Below, in pieces: positions 14,988-28,469 of a DNA stretch of 64,000 nt. Each line of letters starts with the position of its first letter. Position 1 is the first letter of the stretch. A program made the position numbers and the translations under genes. Under the pieces are notes generated by a model. The model was not told the DNA's origin, did no database searches, and was given only the letters and a program-made list of their open reading frames with translations. This DNA comes from Strigops habroptila (Eukaryota > Chordata > Aves > Psittaciformes > Psittacidae): the NCBI RefSeq assembly GCF_004027225.2, contig NC_044290.2, positions 2,930,906-2,994,905 of the forward strand, written 5' to 3'.

Positions 14988-15542
14988 AAAGGAGGTGATC
15001 CTGCCCCTCTGCTCTGGTGAGACCTCGCTTGCAGCACTGGGTGCAGTTCTGGTGTCCTCAACATAAGAAGGACATGGAGCTGTTGGAGCAAGTCCAGAGG
15101 AGGCCACGAGGATGATCAGGGGCTGGAGCACCTCCCGTATGGAGACAGGCTGAGAACGTTGGGGCTGTTCAGTCTGGAGAAGAGAAGCTGCGTGGAGACC
15201 TCAGAGCAGCTTCCAGTGTCTGAAGGGGGCTACAAGGATGCTGGAGAGGGACTCTTCATCAAGGACTGTTGCAACAGGACAAGGGGTGATGGGTTCAAAC
15301 AGGGGAAGTTCAGGTTAGATATAAGGCAGAAGCTCTTCCCTGTGAGGGTGCTGGGGCGCTGGCACAGGGTGCCCAGAGAAGCTGTGGCTGCCCCATCCCT
15401 GGCAGTGTTCAAGGCCAGGTTGGACACAGGGGCTTGGAGCAACCTGCTCTAGTGGAAGGTGTCCCTGCCCGTGGCAGGGGGTTGGAACTGGAGGAGCTTT
15501 AAGCTCCCTTCCAACCCAAACCAGCCTGTGATTCTATGATTA
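14988..15542 (+). mobile_element. CR1 retrotransposon copy, 5'-truncated
   Basis: This copy is longer at its 5' side than most here. It begins in the reverse-transcriptase tail (TGCAGCACTGGGTGCAGTTC, AAGAAGGACATGGAGCTG) and runs to GTGATTCTATGATTA. Several frame breaks are present. Confidence 0.9.
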
Positions 15543-18046
15543 GGTGAACCTTGCTCATTGTAATACTAACACAAACCTCCATCCCAAAGTCACCACCCTC
15601 CAAGGCACAACCACCCCTCACCGAGCACACGCTTCCTATTTTTTACCAGCTATACCTTGAAACAAGAAATGAATTTTACACTAATCAATAATAACAGAAT
15701 GTGTGACCAGAGTCACTCAAGCTCCACCTGAGAGGAAAGAAAAGCATAAAAGTGAATGAGAGGGGGCAGATAGAGCAGACTCCATCGTAACTGCTGGGAT
15801 CAGTTGACGGCTGAACCTGTCTTCTCCCCCACAGGGACACCCTTTGGGTAAGAACTTGATTCTTATGTGCAATAAGTAATTACCTCATGCTGCTGTTATC
15901 AGTGATTACAGTCTGGTTGCGTATCACTTCCAGCTTGGTTTTGCAGACAGTCCCTATCTCAGCAATCGTGACCCTCAATTTGTCATACGAATAAAGAGTG
16001 TTATTGCATAAACTGTCAGTGTTGGTCCTTTGTGGGCACCAGCAGCCGCTAGCAGTGGATAACAAAGTGAGAAGAGCCACTGAGGGGCCCCCTTATGATT
16101 CCCTGATCAATGGAATTGCCCCCAATCCAACAGGACTGGTCAGAGAAGGGTCCCTATAACAGGACACTGACACGCTGGTTGGGCATGAGGGTCTTGGCTT
16201 TCCTGGGATGCTGACAGACAGATCAAACACAAGGGGTCGAGACAATCTCCCCCCTTCCACGTGACAAATACTGCACAGGTATAAAGCGCCATATAACCTT
16301 GCCACCCCCCCTCCAGAGCTGTCAGCTCAGCCCAAGGCCTGGGATGAGCTGAGGTCTTTCATCTCTGAGCATCTTCACTGGCTCCACGGACTCTCTCAGG
16401 TGTAACCTGACTGGATGGAAGTAGCTCTGCTGAGGATGCCCTTAGAGGAGTAAGTGCTCACTCTAGAGAGCATGAGCAGAAAGCAGTAAGAGCTCATTTG
16501 CCTCAAGTCAGCAGTTCTGCTCCAAACAGACACACAGCTGTCAGCGAGGCTCTTTCTTTCCCCATTAAAACAAAGCATTTGCCTTTCACAGCAGAAAGGC
16601 ACTAGATCCCTTAGCACAGATGTGACACTGAGTGTTGCACTGTACCTGTGCTAACAGCCTCTTGGGAATACCTTAACCAAGAAGGAAAAACACTAAGGAC
16701 AACTGATGTAGCTAATCAAGTACAAAGCCACTGATCCCTGTCCCTACAGAGGCATGACTCCAAACGCGTGCTTTGTGCATCTGGATGCCTTTGCATCTAC
16801 ACACCAAAGCATACAAACAGTCTGGTGAACAACTAATCAATAGCCTTGTCTTAAAGCCTGTCAGTTATCCTTGACAGGAAGCCCCATGTTTCCTGGAACT
16901 GTAATTCACTTGATGCTTGCTTCCTAAAATAACCTTTCTTTGAGGATAGATTGCTATGCGTATATACAGTAGGTAAGTGCATATCTTGCTTTAATACCAG
17001 GCTCTTTGTTATGTGCCATATCCAGACCATGTTCTTTGCTTTAATGACTTCAGTTATAATAGAGGGATTTCAGCCCATCACAGCCCTAGTGAAACATTGA
17101 GCCATAAACCCACTTATAGGTTTGCAAACACTATAAAAACACCCTCACAAGATGATTTAGAGAGCTCTGCTCCCCTGACAGCCAGAGCAGCGCTCGGCCC
17201 TCTCCTCCCTGCTTCCAGTAAAGTGGAGGTTAACAGAACTCTGCCTCCAACCAGCACTGCCAAAATGCCGTGGTGAAGCCTGTCCTGCCAACCCGTGACG
17301 GGGGACAAGGCTGCAGGCTGGTGACTGTGGAAGGCAGGGACTGCACAGCAGATTTCAGTCACTGAAAAGCCATGTGGCATGAACTGAAGAGCGTTAGCAC
17401 ATCCATCAGCAGAACTGCTCCGGGATGCTGAGCCCCAGCCACGTCCTGGGAAGGTCCATAGGTTGCAAAGCCTTAGGCTGCATTAGATGGTCATTCCTCA
17501 TCAGACAGACAAACTGGGATCTTCCTTAAAGCTGCCCCTGCTCATTAATGCCACTGTATACTCCTCAGATTTGACAGGCTCCTGACTAGGATGTGCAACC
17601 TCCAGCAGCAACTCAAGTCAAGTCAGACCAGCCACAGGATGCTCCTGTGCTTACAACAGTGATTTTTGTACTTGAATTAGATTCCCCAACTTTGCAGGCT
17701 GTGCATACGTGAAAGTACTGTGTTACCAGCCACTAAAATGCAGCTAGGGCTGGGTGGAACATGGTAGCTATGCAAAGCCAAGTGCACTGTTAAATAGTGG
17801 GCAGTAGTAAGCCAAGAGCATGGTACTTCTCCATTTGAAGGTGTACACTGCAGATACTCAAGTACATACTCAAGATACTGTCAAGATTAAAAAGTATGTT
17901 AAGTATACAGAAAAAGTAGCAAAAGGGGTACTTTTGCTATGAATATGACAGGCTATGCTCTTACCACAAGCTAAAAACCATCAGAAAGCACCTAATGTGA
18001 CAGAATCCTGTAGTGAAAGGTCCTCAGCTGAGAACATCTGCATCAG

Positions 18047-19412
18047 ATAGAATCATAGAATCATAGAATCGTAAGGGTTGGAAAGGACCTTAAGATCATC
18101 TAGTTCCAACCCCCCTGCCATGGGCAGGGACACCTTGCCCTAAACCATGTGGCTCAAGGCTCTGTCCAACCTGGCCTTGAACACCGCCAGGGATGGAGCA
18201 TCCACAACCTCCCTGGGCAACCCATTCCAGTGCTTCACCACCCTCACTGTAAAGAACTTCTTCCTTATATCTAATCTAAACTTCCTCTGTTTAAGTTTGA
18301 ACCCATTACCCCTTGTCCTACCACTACAGTCCCTAAGGAAGAGTCCCTCCCCAGCATCCTTGTAGACCCCCTTCAGATACTGGAAGGCTGCTATGAGGTC
18401 ACCACGCAGCCTTCTCTTCTCCAGGCTGAACAGCCCCAACTTTCTCAGCCTGTCTTCATACGGGAGGTGCTCCAGCCCTCTTATCATCCTCGTGGCCCTC
18501 CTCTGGACTCGCTCCAACAGCTCCATGTCCTTTTTATGTTGAGGACACCAGAACTGTACGCAGTACTCCAAGTGGGGTCTCACAAGAGCAGAGTAGAGGG
18601 GCAGGATCACCTCCTTCGACCTGCTGGTCACGCTTCTTTTGATGCAGCCCAGGATACGCTTGGCTTTCTGGGCTGCAAGTGCACACTGCCGGCTCATGTT
18701 AAGCTTTTCGTCAACCAACACCCCCAAGTCCTTTTCTGCAGGGCTGCTCTGAATCTCTTCTCTGCCCAGCCTGTAGCAGTGCCTGGGGTTGCCCCGACCC
18801 AGGTGTAGGACCTTGCACTTGCCTTGGTTAAACTTCATAAGGTTGGCATTGGCTCACCTCACAAGCGTGTCAAGGTCCCTCTGGATGGCATCCCTTCCCT
18901 CCAGCGTATCAACCGAACCACACAGCTTGGTGTCATCGGCAAACTTGCTGAGGGCGCACTCAATCCCACTGTCCATGTCGCTGACAAAGATGTTGAACAG
19001 GACCGGTCCCAACACCGATCCCTGAGGGACACCACTCGTTACAGGTTTCCAACTGGACATCGAGCCATTTACCACAACTCTTTGCGTGCGGCCATCGAGC
19101 CAGTTTTTTATCCACCGAGTGGTCCATCTATCAAATTGATGTCTCTCCAATTTAGAGACAAGGATGTCATGTGGGACAGTGTCGAATGCTTTGCACAAGT
19201 CCAGGTAGATGACGTCAACTGCTCTGCCGCTGTCCATCAGTTCCGTGGCTCCATCATAGAAGGCCACCAAATTGGTCAGGCAGGATTTCCCCTTAGTGAA
19301 GCCATGTTGGCTGTCACCAACCACCTCATTGTTTTTCATGTGCCTTAGCATGTTTTCCAGGAGAAACTGTTCCAAGATTTTGCCAGGCACAGAGGTGAGC
19401 CTCAGACTCATC
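18047..19412 (-). mobile_element. CR1 retrotransposon, longest copy (~1.37 kb), sense to UBE2O
   Basis: The 3' end, at low coordinates, carries the CR1 hallmark tail: three tandem TAGAATCAT/ATAGAATC-type octamers at 18,047-18,070. The 5' truncation point is near 19,412, where protein similarity to CR1 reverse transcriptase begins ([11 protein letters not shown]). It encodes the C-terminal half of ORF2 (see the pseudogene entry). It is one of only two CR1 copies in the UBE2O intron that lie in the sense direction. Confidence 0.93.
18140..19412 (-). pseudogene. CR1 ORF2 reverse transcriptase C-terminal half, one in-frame stop
   Basis: Two open stretches lie in the same frame and are split only by a TGA at 18,856-18,854, in a spot where other CR1 copies read Trp. 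Reverse-transcriptase motifs are visible in order: [17 protein letters not shown] (motif A aspartate), [16 protein letters not shown] (motif B) and [10 protein letters not shown] (motif C, catalytic Asp-Asp). The C-terminal region [19 protein letters not shown] follows. The endonuclease and N-terminal part are missing through 5' truncation, so the copy cannot move on its own. Confidence 0.92.
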
Positions 19413-22400
19413 CCCAACAGGCATTGACTGGCTTTGACAGATTTCTTCCTAAATACACCACTTCTCAGGTGTGCTTTAGGAGATCTGCATGTTACACCAC
19501 CCCCCAGTGAACACAGAGCACCTCCTTCTCCACACAGAGCCAGCTTCCATCCCACTTAATTCATCTGCCTGGATTCATTTCTCATTACCCTGGACCTACG
19601 GGCCTGGCTCAGCCAGCCATGTATGCAACATTCCCTTTATCCTATCAGGTACTTAACAGTGTGCCTCACACCTTGCTGCTTCCCTCCTTTGCCATGGCCT
19701 TGGGCACTGAAGGCTGAGAATACAGATTTGGATGGAGAAAGCCCAGCAGACAGGAGGATGCACTGGTCAGGATGCCAGCCCTAAAGCCTTAGGAACCACT
19801 TGTGCCATGGCATTTGGTAGGGCTGAAGCTGCTACTTAATTAGGTTTGCTTAATGAGTCATATTAAATAGCATGTATGGAAGAACAGGTTTGCTATTAGT
19901 GTGAGGACCTCACTGGATTATCTGGGTGAAATGCTGCCATTACAATAGAGTCTTTTTTGCATTTTATATACTTAACCATGACCTACATTCCCATGCTCGG
20001 AGGAGGCCCATCTCCAAAGGGAATGTGCCTCTTTAATCAGCTCCAGCAGTTTTTCAGGGTTCAGCAGGGATGGACGGAGCAGCCTCATGTCTCTTCAGAT
20101 AACACACAGCTACAACAGCTCCAGAAGAGAGTGGTAGAACAGCCATCAAGTTCAAGGCAGGCAAAAGAACCTGCAGCCCAATCTGACCAGAACCCTCTGC
20201 TCCAGAGACCACTGGGGTGGATGAACACAGAGCCCGCACACGCAATGGCCTTGGCCAGATCCTTTACCTCCTTGTGCAAAGGGCTGTGTCCTGCTGAAAC
20301 TGAAGCCAAGATTGGGTTTGAGGAGGAAGACGAAACCAGGAGAAGTCTTTGGGGCAGTGAGCAACCTTACCTCTTGTCTCCAAGGAGCCCATGAGCCATT
20401 AGTAAAGAGAACACAGAAACAAGCAGACTCACCGGCTGCATTAAAACACAGAGGGAGCAGGAATTCACGTGTAAGGATTACACCTTATCCTTATTACCCC
20501 AAAGTTCTGGGAAACTCTAAGAGGTTCCAAGATGCAGCCTCTCCTCTACGACTACAGCAAAAAAACCAACCCAAAACACACATCCCCAAACCCACCCTAA
20601 GAAACCCCCCAAACCAGAAAGGAACCCCCAAAAGCTCAACAGAGAAGGAATTTGTGCAGAGCTGCCCTGGGGCAACAAGCCCAGGGAGCCAGGCCCTTCT
20701 CTGAGGGCTTCCCCCTGGCACACCAGGGACATGGACACAGGGCATCAGGCTTCAGGGACAACAGCTCGCTCCGAGGGCATCAGGGCTGTGATAGGAACCA
20801 AGCAGGAATGGAAAAGCAGTGACAGAATAACACATCTCTGCCACAGCCTTTGGAAAACACTCATTTGGTCAATGTGCCCTCCCCATCAGGATGAAGCATT
20901 TCAAATTTACCCTTCTGCAATCCTGTGCCAATTTTAGCTGTTTAAAACCCCAGCAGTTTCTAAAAGACGACCCACATCATTTTTGTGCCATCTCCATTAC
21001 CAGCAGCAATAAAGATCCCCAATCCCTCCAAAGGCTGTTAGCTTTGTTGATGCATGATGCAGAACAGGATACACCCAACACTGCAAAGCTCAACACTGAA
21101 AGCAATAAAAATGCCTCCTGCTTTGGTATATGAAGCAGTTCAGATGAGGAGGCGCACAGAGAACGTGCATACAATAAGCTGTCACCAAATGACAAGGATT
21201 ATGTTGCACTGCACTAGGGCTGAGATTTAAGCAGCTATGAGATCACCAGGGGCGTGGTAAGAAAGCCACAGATGAAAAGAAATCCCACCATTTTCCCCCT
21301 TTTGTTCACATCATCCCAAACAGAGCTAAGGAGAGATGAGGCTTAAAGTTCCGTCCAACTGGAGAGAAACGAGCACGCCCTCTCCTTTGTCAGGGTATAA
21401 ACTCCTCTCCTTCACGAATGCAGCTCTAGTGACACACAGGCTGGGGAATGTTGGTGACAAAGGCCTTGTCTGCACTAAGGCAGCAGCAAGACCATGTCCC
21501 GATGGTGGTGACCTAGCGCAGGGCAGACAGGGGCTCACGCTGCGGCAGGACCCACTACCAGCACCGCTGCTGCCACATCCTATTCCCCCGCTGCAGCACC
21601 AGCACCTCTCAAGGTCCTGGTGCCGTTCAGCATCACATCGTCTCTCAAACTACTCTATCCCACATGTCAGACTTGAGGAAATGAAGCAAAGATCCCAAAC
21701 TCAGCTGTGTGCAAGCACACACCTCACACTGAGCTCTACCAGAGCACAACGGTCATGGCAAGGGATGAAGAGGTGAAGTCTGCTCATCCTCCTCCCTCTC
21801 CTCACACAGCCCTTGGCTGAACTGTCACGTCTCTTGCCATTTTTAAGCGTTTTCTTCTCAAATCTCAACCAGAAAAGCATAACCTGGGAGTACAACACCA
21901 TTAACTACTCCTGGCCTGGAGGCCAAGCCACTGGAGGAGGCAGGACAAGCAGATTCTCCAAAGGCTTCAACCCATGAGGGTTGAAACACAACAAGAAACA
22001 ACCAATCTCACTGAAAATCCATACAGAAGGGCTTGTGGAGCCTACAGTATGACATTCTCAAGGGCCACTGAGCTCATCTCTCTACTTTTGTCAATGTTCA
22101 GATCAAGATAAGGTTACTTTTCACAATTACCTCAAGATACGAAGATCCCATAGTGGAACACCTCTTTTAGAAGCAAAGTTTAACCCCAGATTTTTAGGGT
22201 AACTTAAGCCAACACTTATATTTAAAAGCTGAAAGATAAAAGGAAGGGTCTCCCCTTCTGGGTACCTGATCAGCAGTAACACAAAGCCTTTGTGGCAGAG
22301 TCCCAGCAGAAATACAAGTCACCTCTGAAGCCATCCCTTGCCTGCAGGGGTTGTCCTGATGGATGGTTTGTATTGAAGTACTGCGACATACAGTTCTCCT

Positions 22401-25400
22401 GTCAGAAATCACCATTTCCAACCCAAGAGGCAAACGCCACCTTTCTGGGCAAGACGATTTTAAGGAAACTCCAAATCTTACCACTCCAGTTTCTGCCCCC
22501 CTCAGGATGGAGCCTCCACCTCTATTCTTACCACGCTTCCTTCTTTCACACACAAAGCATACATGTTGTTTCAGCCCCAAATTCAGAGTTCTTCCTATAT
22601 TTCAGTCTGCTCAGCAAACCAAGATGGTAACACAAAAATGGGAATTATTAAACATTTCTGTGGTGGTGTGGCACACGCTTGTCTATCAGTGCTTGAGTCT
22701 TCTGCCACAGCCGTGTTCCAGAACCTTTTCAGGATTGCACTGTCACAACTACACCACCCATGGGCACCAGCACTAAGCATCCTTGACAATCACAAACACA
22801 GAGATAGCTTCCACAGGCTCTGGGTGTTGGAGGTTCAGCAGTAATGGTAACTGCAATAGGCACCCTCCAGTCACGTTCTCCACCCAGCCACCTGAAGCCT
22901 CCAAGCACCAAGTGTTAAAGCTTTGAAGTGTCACACGTTTTTTGAACAGGAACAGCCCAAAGATCAGAAATGGGCTTCAAAATCAAAGCCTATAATTCAA
23001 AAGCGCCAGCTCTATTTCATCTAGCAAAGATGATTTTGATACAGTAACTTTAAAAGAAAATGAAGTTTAAAACGAAGCTGCTGCTCTCCTTCCAAGAGGA
23101 AGTGATGATGGGCAGAGTTCTTCCATCTCACAAAGCCATCATGATACTGGCAAGCAAGATTTGCAATTGAATCCTACTTTTCCTCTCCCACACGCACCAA
23201 TCACAGACCTCTCCACAAAGTTCAAGTAACACTCCAGGCTTGAATGCATCAAGACAAACTGCAATTTTCCTCTTGTAGAACACCACAGCATCAGAAGCCA
23301 AGTCCTACAGCAATGGTGCAGAGATGGCGTGTAGTGGATAAATACTTCAGTGGGGAAGCCCCCATGGCTTCCCCTGAAAGAGGACAATTATAAAGAGAGA
23401 ATTGTGGAGATACTCCAACACTACACCAAAAAGCGTATTGCCACGTTACCAGCAGTCTGGGCACTCAAACAACACTTAGTAACAGGAAAACAACCCCTCT
23501 GTGATGTGCACAAAAGTAGGGAACTGAAAAAGTGTGGAGTTTCCTGGAAAAAAATATAAATCACTTATGATGGGGGAGTCGGGTGGGATAAAACCAATAC
23601 AGATCTATCAGTGCGACACTAACAGCAGCAGCAGCTTTTGTGAATGGAGCACCAGGATGATTCAAGACACTCTTACAGCTTCGAAACACTTGAGAGAGCA
23701 GCTCTGATCGATAGCTGCCTCACCATTACACCATCGCTTGGCAGAGATGTGCAGCTTTCAATACATCTGATAAAGCAAGACAATACCTCTGCTCAGAGAC
23801 ATGCATTCCCCCCATCACTCAGGTTTCACCCAAGTGACATGTCAGTGGCATCTGCCTCCAGTTAAAACAGCTATTTATAGCAAGGTGGGTGTCAGGAAGG
23901 GTAATTTCACCCAGCACTCGAGGCCTGGGTGCAAATCAGAGACCACACGCTGTCATTTCTGATTAAAAGCTCTTCCTGGTCTCTAATAGAGATTTGCCAC
24001 TTTGCTAAATCTGGGTGTAGTTGAACGTGACAGGTACCTTCTTTCTCTTGAAAGCACGAGATAAAGGCACTGCTGGGATGAGGCTAAGCTGGAAGGAGCA
24101 GCACCAGCTATGCACATAGCACCTACTAACCTTGCGGTGTTCCCACTGGAGCCTCATTTCTACATGGGAACATAAACAAACACCCTTTGTTTTGCTCTTC
24201 CTCAGAACACAGAGAACTCTGCTTCATCTCAAATACCCTACAGCAATTAAGTGGCGAAAATCCCCTTTTAGCTCACATACCTGTGGTTGTGCATTGGCAG
24301 GAAAACCTAAAACCCAGCTCAACATCAGCCCTCCGGTCAGCTGCACACCCAGCAGAGGGACAGGACTGCTCTCTGAAGAGCAACAAACATGCTACTGGCC
24401 TGAGTAACTGAACTCCCAGGGGAAAATCAAAATAGCAAAGATAAGGGATGGGAGGAGAAAGGGCATCTGAGACTGGTACGGGAAGAAAGCTAAGCCTAAT
24501 CAAAGGGCATGAACACTTAAGGGCCTGTGAAGCAGTAAAAGCATATAGAACTGAAAGAAAGAACTATGAAAGACCTGTTATCACACCAAACTTCTGCCTA
24601 CAGCAGCAGTAATACACCTCATCCTCTTACGGCAAAGCAGGGACCAACTAGAGCCAAGCCAGCACTCAAGAACCGCAGTTTGGTGTCTTTTCTACCATGC
24701 TCAGGAGTACACACAGGTTGGACAATGATGCTAACAACATCACTGTGTCTTCCTTCATCTTCTGTTGTACACCTTCACTGCCAGCACTGCAGCTCAGAGG
24801 CAGGCAAGCTGAACCCAACTGAAGTTAGCAGCACCAACAAGAACGAAAGGCATTTCATAAGGATTTCTTCAGCTGCTTTCCAAAACAAGTCTCTTGGACT
24901 CTCCAGCTCCTGGGGAGTTGGGTTCACTGCCATCTTCACATCAACAGGATTCTTCCAGCACCAAGGAACTGCAGACAGGAGCTGCAGAGCATTGCTCAGA
25001 AACGCTGCTACAAAATGGCTTGCCAAACTCTACTAAGCAGTGGTAAAGATCCAAGTTGTGGAAAACAAGAGCTTTCCACCCTGAGTTTGTTGCCCCTTCC
25101 ACATGCTCACCCTCAGCAGCATTAAGAGCACAACACTCATTTAGAGAAGCAGGTACAGGAGGCGGGAGACAGGAATCTGTCCTACAAACACCACCTTTAA
25201 AAGCTGCTCTTTTCAGTCCCTTCATTTCTCACCACAGCTCTCCTGACAGCAAACACTTACCAATGCCAGGTTAAAAGAGATTCATTCAATCATCACAAGT
25301 TTAGGTTCATCTCAGTCACCACGGGCAGTAAAGTGCACACAACAGTAACTACCAGAGGTAGGGTGGGTGATGAGACGGGTCTACCCAACTGACTGTGGCC

Positions 25401-25857
25401 AAGGAGGTCAAATTCAGAGTGTCGAACCCAACACGTAGGGGCTCCCCATCAGCTTCCAACCATCTCCACAACTGCTAAAGGGAAAAAGAGAACAGCCTTT
25501 GCAGTGTGCCAGCTATGGGAGGCCTCAGATAGGAGTATTTTCTCTGCAAAACTGCCTTGCTTGCATGGTTGTACATCCGCTAATCTGAAGAGAAAGCAAC
25601 TGCATGGGGCAGAAACAAAAGAAGCCAAAGCATCCCTGTGAGATACACACATTAGGTGTGAATACACATCGTGTGTTTGCATCCCAATGCCAATTAAACA
25701 GTCAAATACACAGAAATAGTGCAACACACACTCAGGCCCCATTCACTACACTAAGACATAATTCAACTCAATTATTTTAACCCTTGTGCAAGAGTAGATA
25801 GATTCCAAATGGAAACCAGTACCTATGGATGGTGATCTGGTATTAAAATAAGGGACT

Positions 25858-26150
25858 ATTCATCAGGGACTCTAGCAAGAGGACGAGGGGTGATGGGTTC
25901 AAACTGAAACAGGGGCAGTTCAGGTTGGATCTAAGGCAGAAGCTCTTCCCTGTGAGGGTGCTGAGGCGCTGGCACAGACTTTTCCCAGAGAAGCTGTGGC
26001 TGCCCCATCCCTGGCAGTGTTCAAGGCCAGGTTGGACACAGGGGCTTGGAGCAACCTGCTCTAGTGGAAGGTGTCCCTGCCCGTGGCAGGGGTTGGAGCT
26101 GGGGGAACTTTAAGGTCCCTTCCAACACAAACCAGTCTGTGATTCCATGA
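25858..26150 (+). mobile_element. CR1 retrotransposon copy, 5'-truncated
   Basis: The copy runs from AGGACGAGGGGTGATGGG to CTGTGATTCCATGA. It shares the AGAAGCTCTTCCCTGTGAGG block with about nine other copies in the window. Confidence 0.88.
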
Positions 26151-28443
26151 AATTATATTACTGAGAATAGAAGAAGAAATAAACATGCATACAGCACAAT
26201 TAAGAGGAAGGCAGGAACTCAGCCTGGATTTCTTCCAGATCTCAAAGTGTCAACACTGGAGGAAAACAGACTCCTCCAACTGAAGATTTTACACACGCAT
26301 TACAATGGCCACATCAGTTTCCATATTTGTGATTTTTTTCCCCACCTATAAATTATTAATCTTTCTCTAAGATCCCCACCAAAACAAGAAACACGAGAGC
26401 AGATCACGTAATCCTCCTGTGAAATACAAAGAGTGCATGGTATGGGAAGTGTTAAGTTTTCATCTAACACTTGGGCTCAGATAAAAGCAGCCTCAGGAAG
26501 GAGACATTAATACCATTCAACAAGGTACTCGAGGCTGAGCAGGTCAGCCAGAGACAATTCTCATCCAGAAAGCATGTGAAAGGGAGAAAACGGTTGTGCT
26601 TCACCACATAACACCACATTTATAAAGACAAGAAGCTATTTAGGAGCCAGGTTTGCTTTTACCAGGAGATGCGCATAAACTGCTTTCATGTTTATGCTGG
26701 AAATTACATATTTGCTCCTCAAGATTGGGGCAGCTTCCTAATTCAAGACATCCAAGCAAACAGTTAACTATGACAGACCTTCCTTGATGTGACAGCAGTG
26801 CTGAGTGACTGCTCAGGGGGTCCTCACCAGTACCCAGGAGTGCTCAGGAGTGACCCCAGGTTGTTCCTGCCCAGCACCCATTTTATTACAGTAAAGTCAC
26901 TATGCACTTAGCACTTTGCTTTATCATTACAGGGACAGTTTTGTTTGTGAACTAATGAGACATTTCTCTGTCATGTCCCAGCACAATCCCCAAACCCACA
27001 CAAAACCAAACAGAGGAAGTTTCTAGCCCCAGAGGCAAAAGGGGAAATCAGCCAAGTCAGCTCCACAGGTCAGATGTTCCGGGTGAAAAGGTAGTTACTG
27101 AGCCAGTAACACCCTCTGAATGTGACTGTCTAATTGTTACACACACAGTAAGATCTCAAAACACTGACACATGAGGATGATATATTTAAACCCCCTGAAG
27201 TTTCTTCCTGATCGAAGCAGCCAGGAATTCTGGTTTTTCCTGTGCAGTGTCTCCTTCCCTGCTGTGTAATTCTGCAAGGTGCTCTCTTCTTTTCTCTCTT
27301 TCAGGAATATACAGAGCTGTGTAGTCTAGGAAGCAATTTGCTCCATCCATTAAGCAGTCTGCTTCATGCTGTGGACTTTCCTCCAGTTCAGAATGCTTTC
27401 ACAGTCAGGATAAACCTATGTTCAATCACAAACGGCATTAAATATACCTCAAGGAAGAAACTTTATGTACTACTACACCTCCTTATGAAGAGCTTCCCAC
27501 ATGAAACGTTGGCCAGCCCACCTCTTACGAATGAATCATCCACATGTGCAGACTTTAAAATAAACCAACCAAACCCAGAGGTTTTCAGAAAGGATGGAGA
27601 TTCCTTCCTCTCCCCCGCTCCCATTTTCTGCTTTAAACTGAAACCCACAGACAATTCACTAAGACAAGATTGTACTTCAGCATGGGAAACCCCAGCAGCT
27701 TTTACAACCTGTGGCACAAGGACACAGAACAGGCTTCTGACAGAAGTTGACATGCTAAGGACACAAATATGAGGAGGCAGCTCACTATGTACCATATCCA
27801 GCCAGTTACACAACTGTAGTAACTCTAAATTTAGATGTGGCTATTTTGCCTCAAGACTAAAGCTGTTTCAAGGAACTTGGACTCAGACACCGAACAGAAG
27901 CACGAATATTTTTTGCAATAGTAATGAGAATTATTCACTTGGATTAGATACATAACCCACCTTCCAAGAAGAAAAACCAACTGTCATCCTCAAAACCAGA
28001 CAGAAGGGCAAAGCCAAAGGACAAACAGGGCCTTGCTGGAAGCCCGAACAACTCTGAACAACAACATTAAGCAGTGCTCCACGCACACTCCCCTCGAGCA
28101 CCGCAAAGGTGACAAGGCAGGGGCCAGCACCAGCCACTAGAGACAGGCCCCACGCTGCAGGGCTGAGACCTCCCACCCTCACCAGCAGCAGGTCAGGCAG
28201 AAGTGGTCATCTCCGTGCAGGTGGGTAAAGCTGCACGAAGGGCAACACAAAGACTCCTTGGAGATCAGAGCACTGCTCAATTCCAACTGTGTTTCAGTGT
28301 GGCTGCTGCCAACTATTTCACTGAGGACTGAGATCTAGGGCCAGTTCCTTATCAGTGTCACCTTGAGCCAAGAGGCCTGAAACACCCACTGGGCTCTAGA
28401 AACACTGCTATGAACTAAGTTAACAGCCTCCTTCTACAGGTCT

Positions 28444-28469
28444 TCACTGACTCTTTTCTGAGTCAGTGA
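28444..28469. repeat. Perfect 10-bp inverted repeat with AP-1 core
   Basis: TCACTGACTC and GAGTCAGTGA are exact reverse complements separated by TTTTCT. The right arm with its preceding T forms TGAGTCA, the AP-1 core, at 28,459-28,465. It is intronic; function is unknown. Confidence 0.6.

Noticed and set aside
15230-15442. Recurrent antisense frame starting [16 protein letters not shown] in many places
   Set aside because: It is the same antisense reading of the CR1 3' end in every copy, not a gene family.
19208-19216. CRE-like TGACGTCA
   Set aside because: It lies inside the CR1 reverse-transcriptase coding sequence and is explained by that coding sequence (GlyArgAlaValAspVal region).
27242-27772. 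176-codon open frame
   Set aside because: Non-ATG start, no recognisable domain, AT-rich intronic context. Nothing supports expression.
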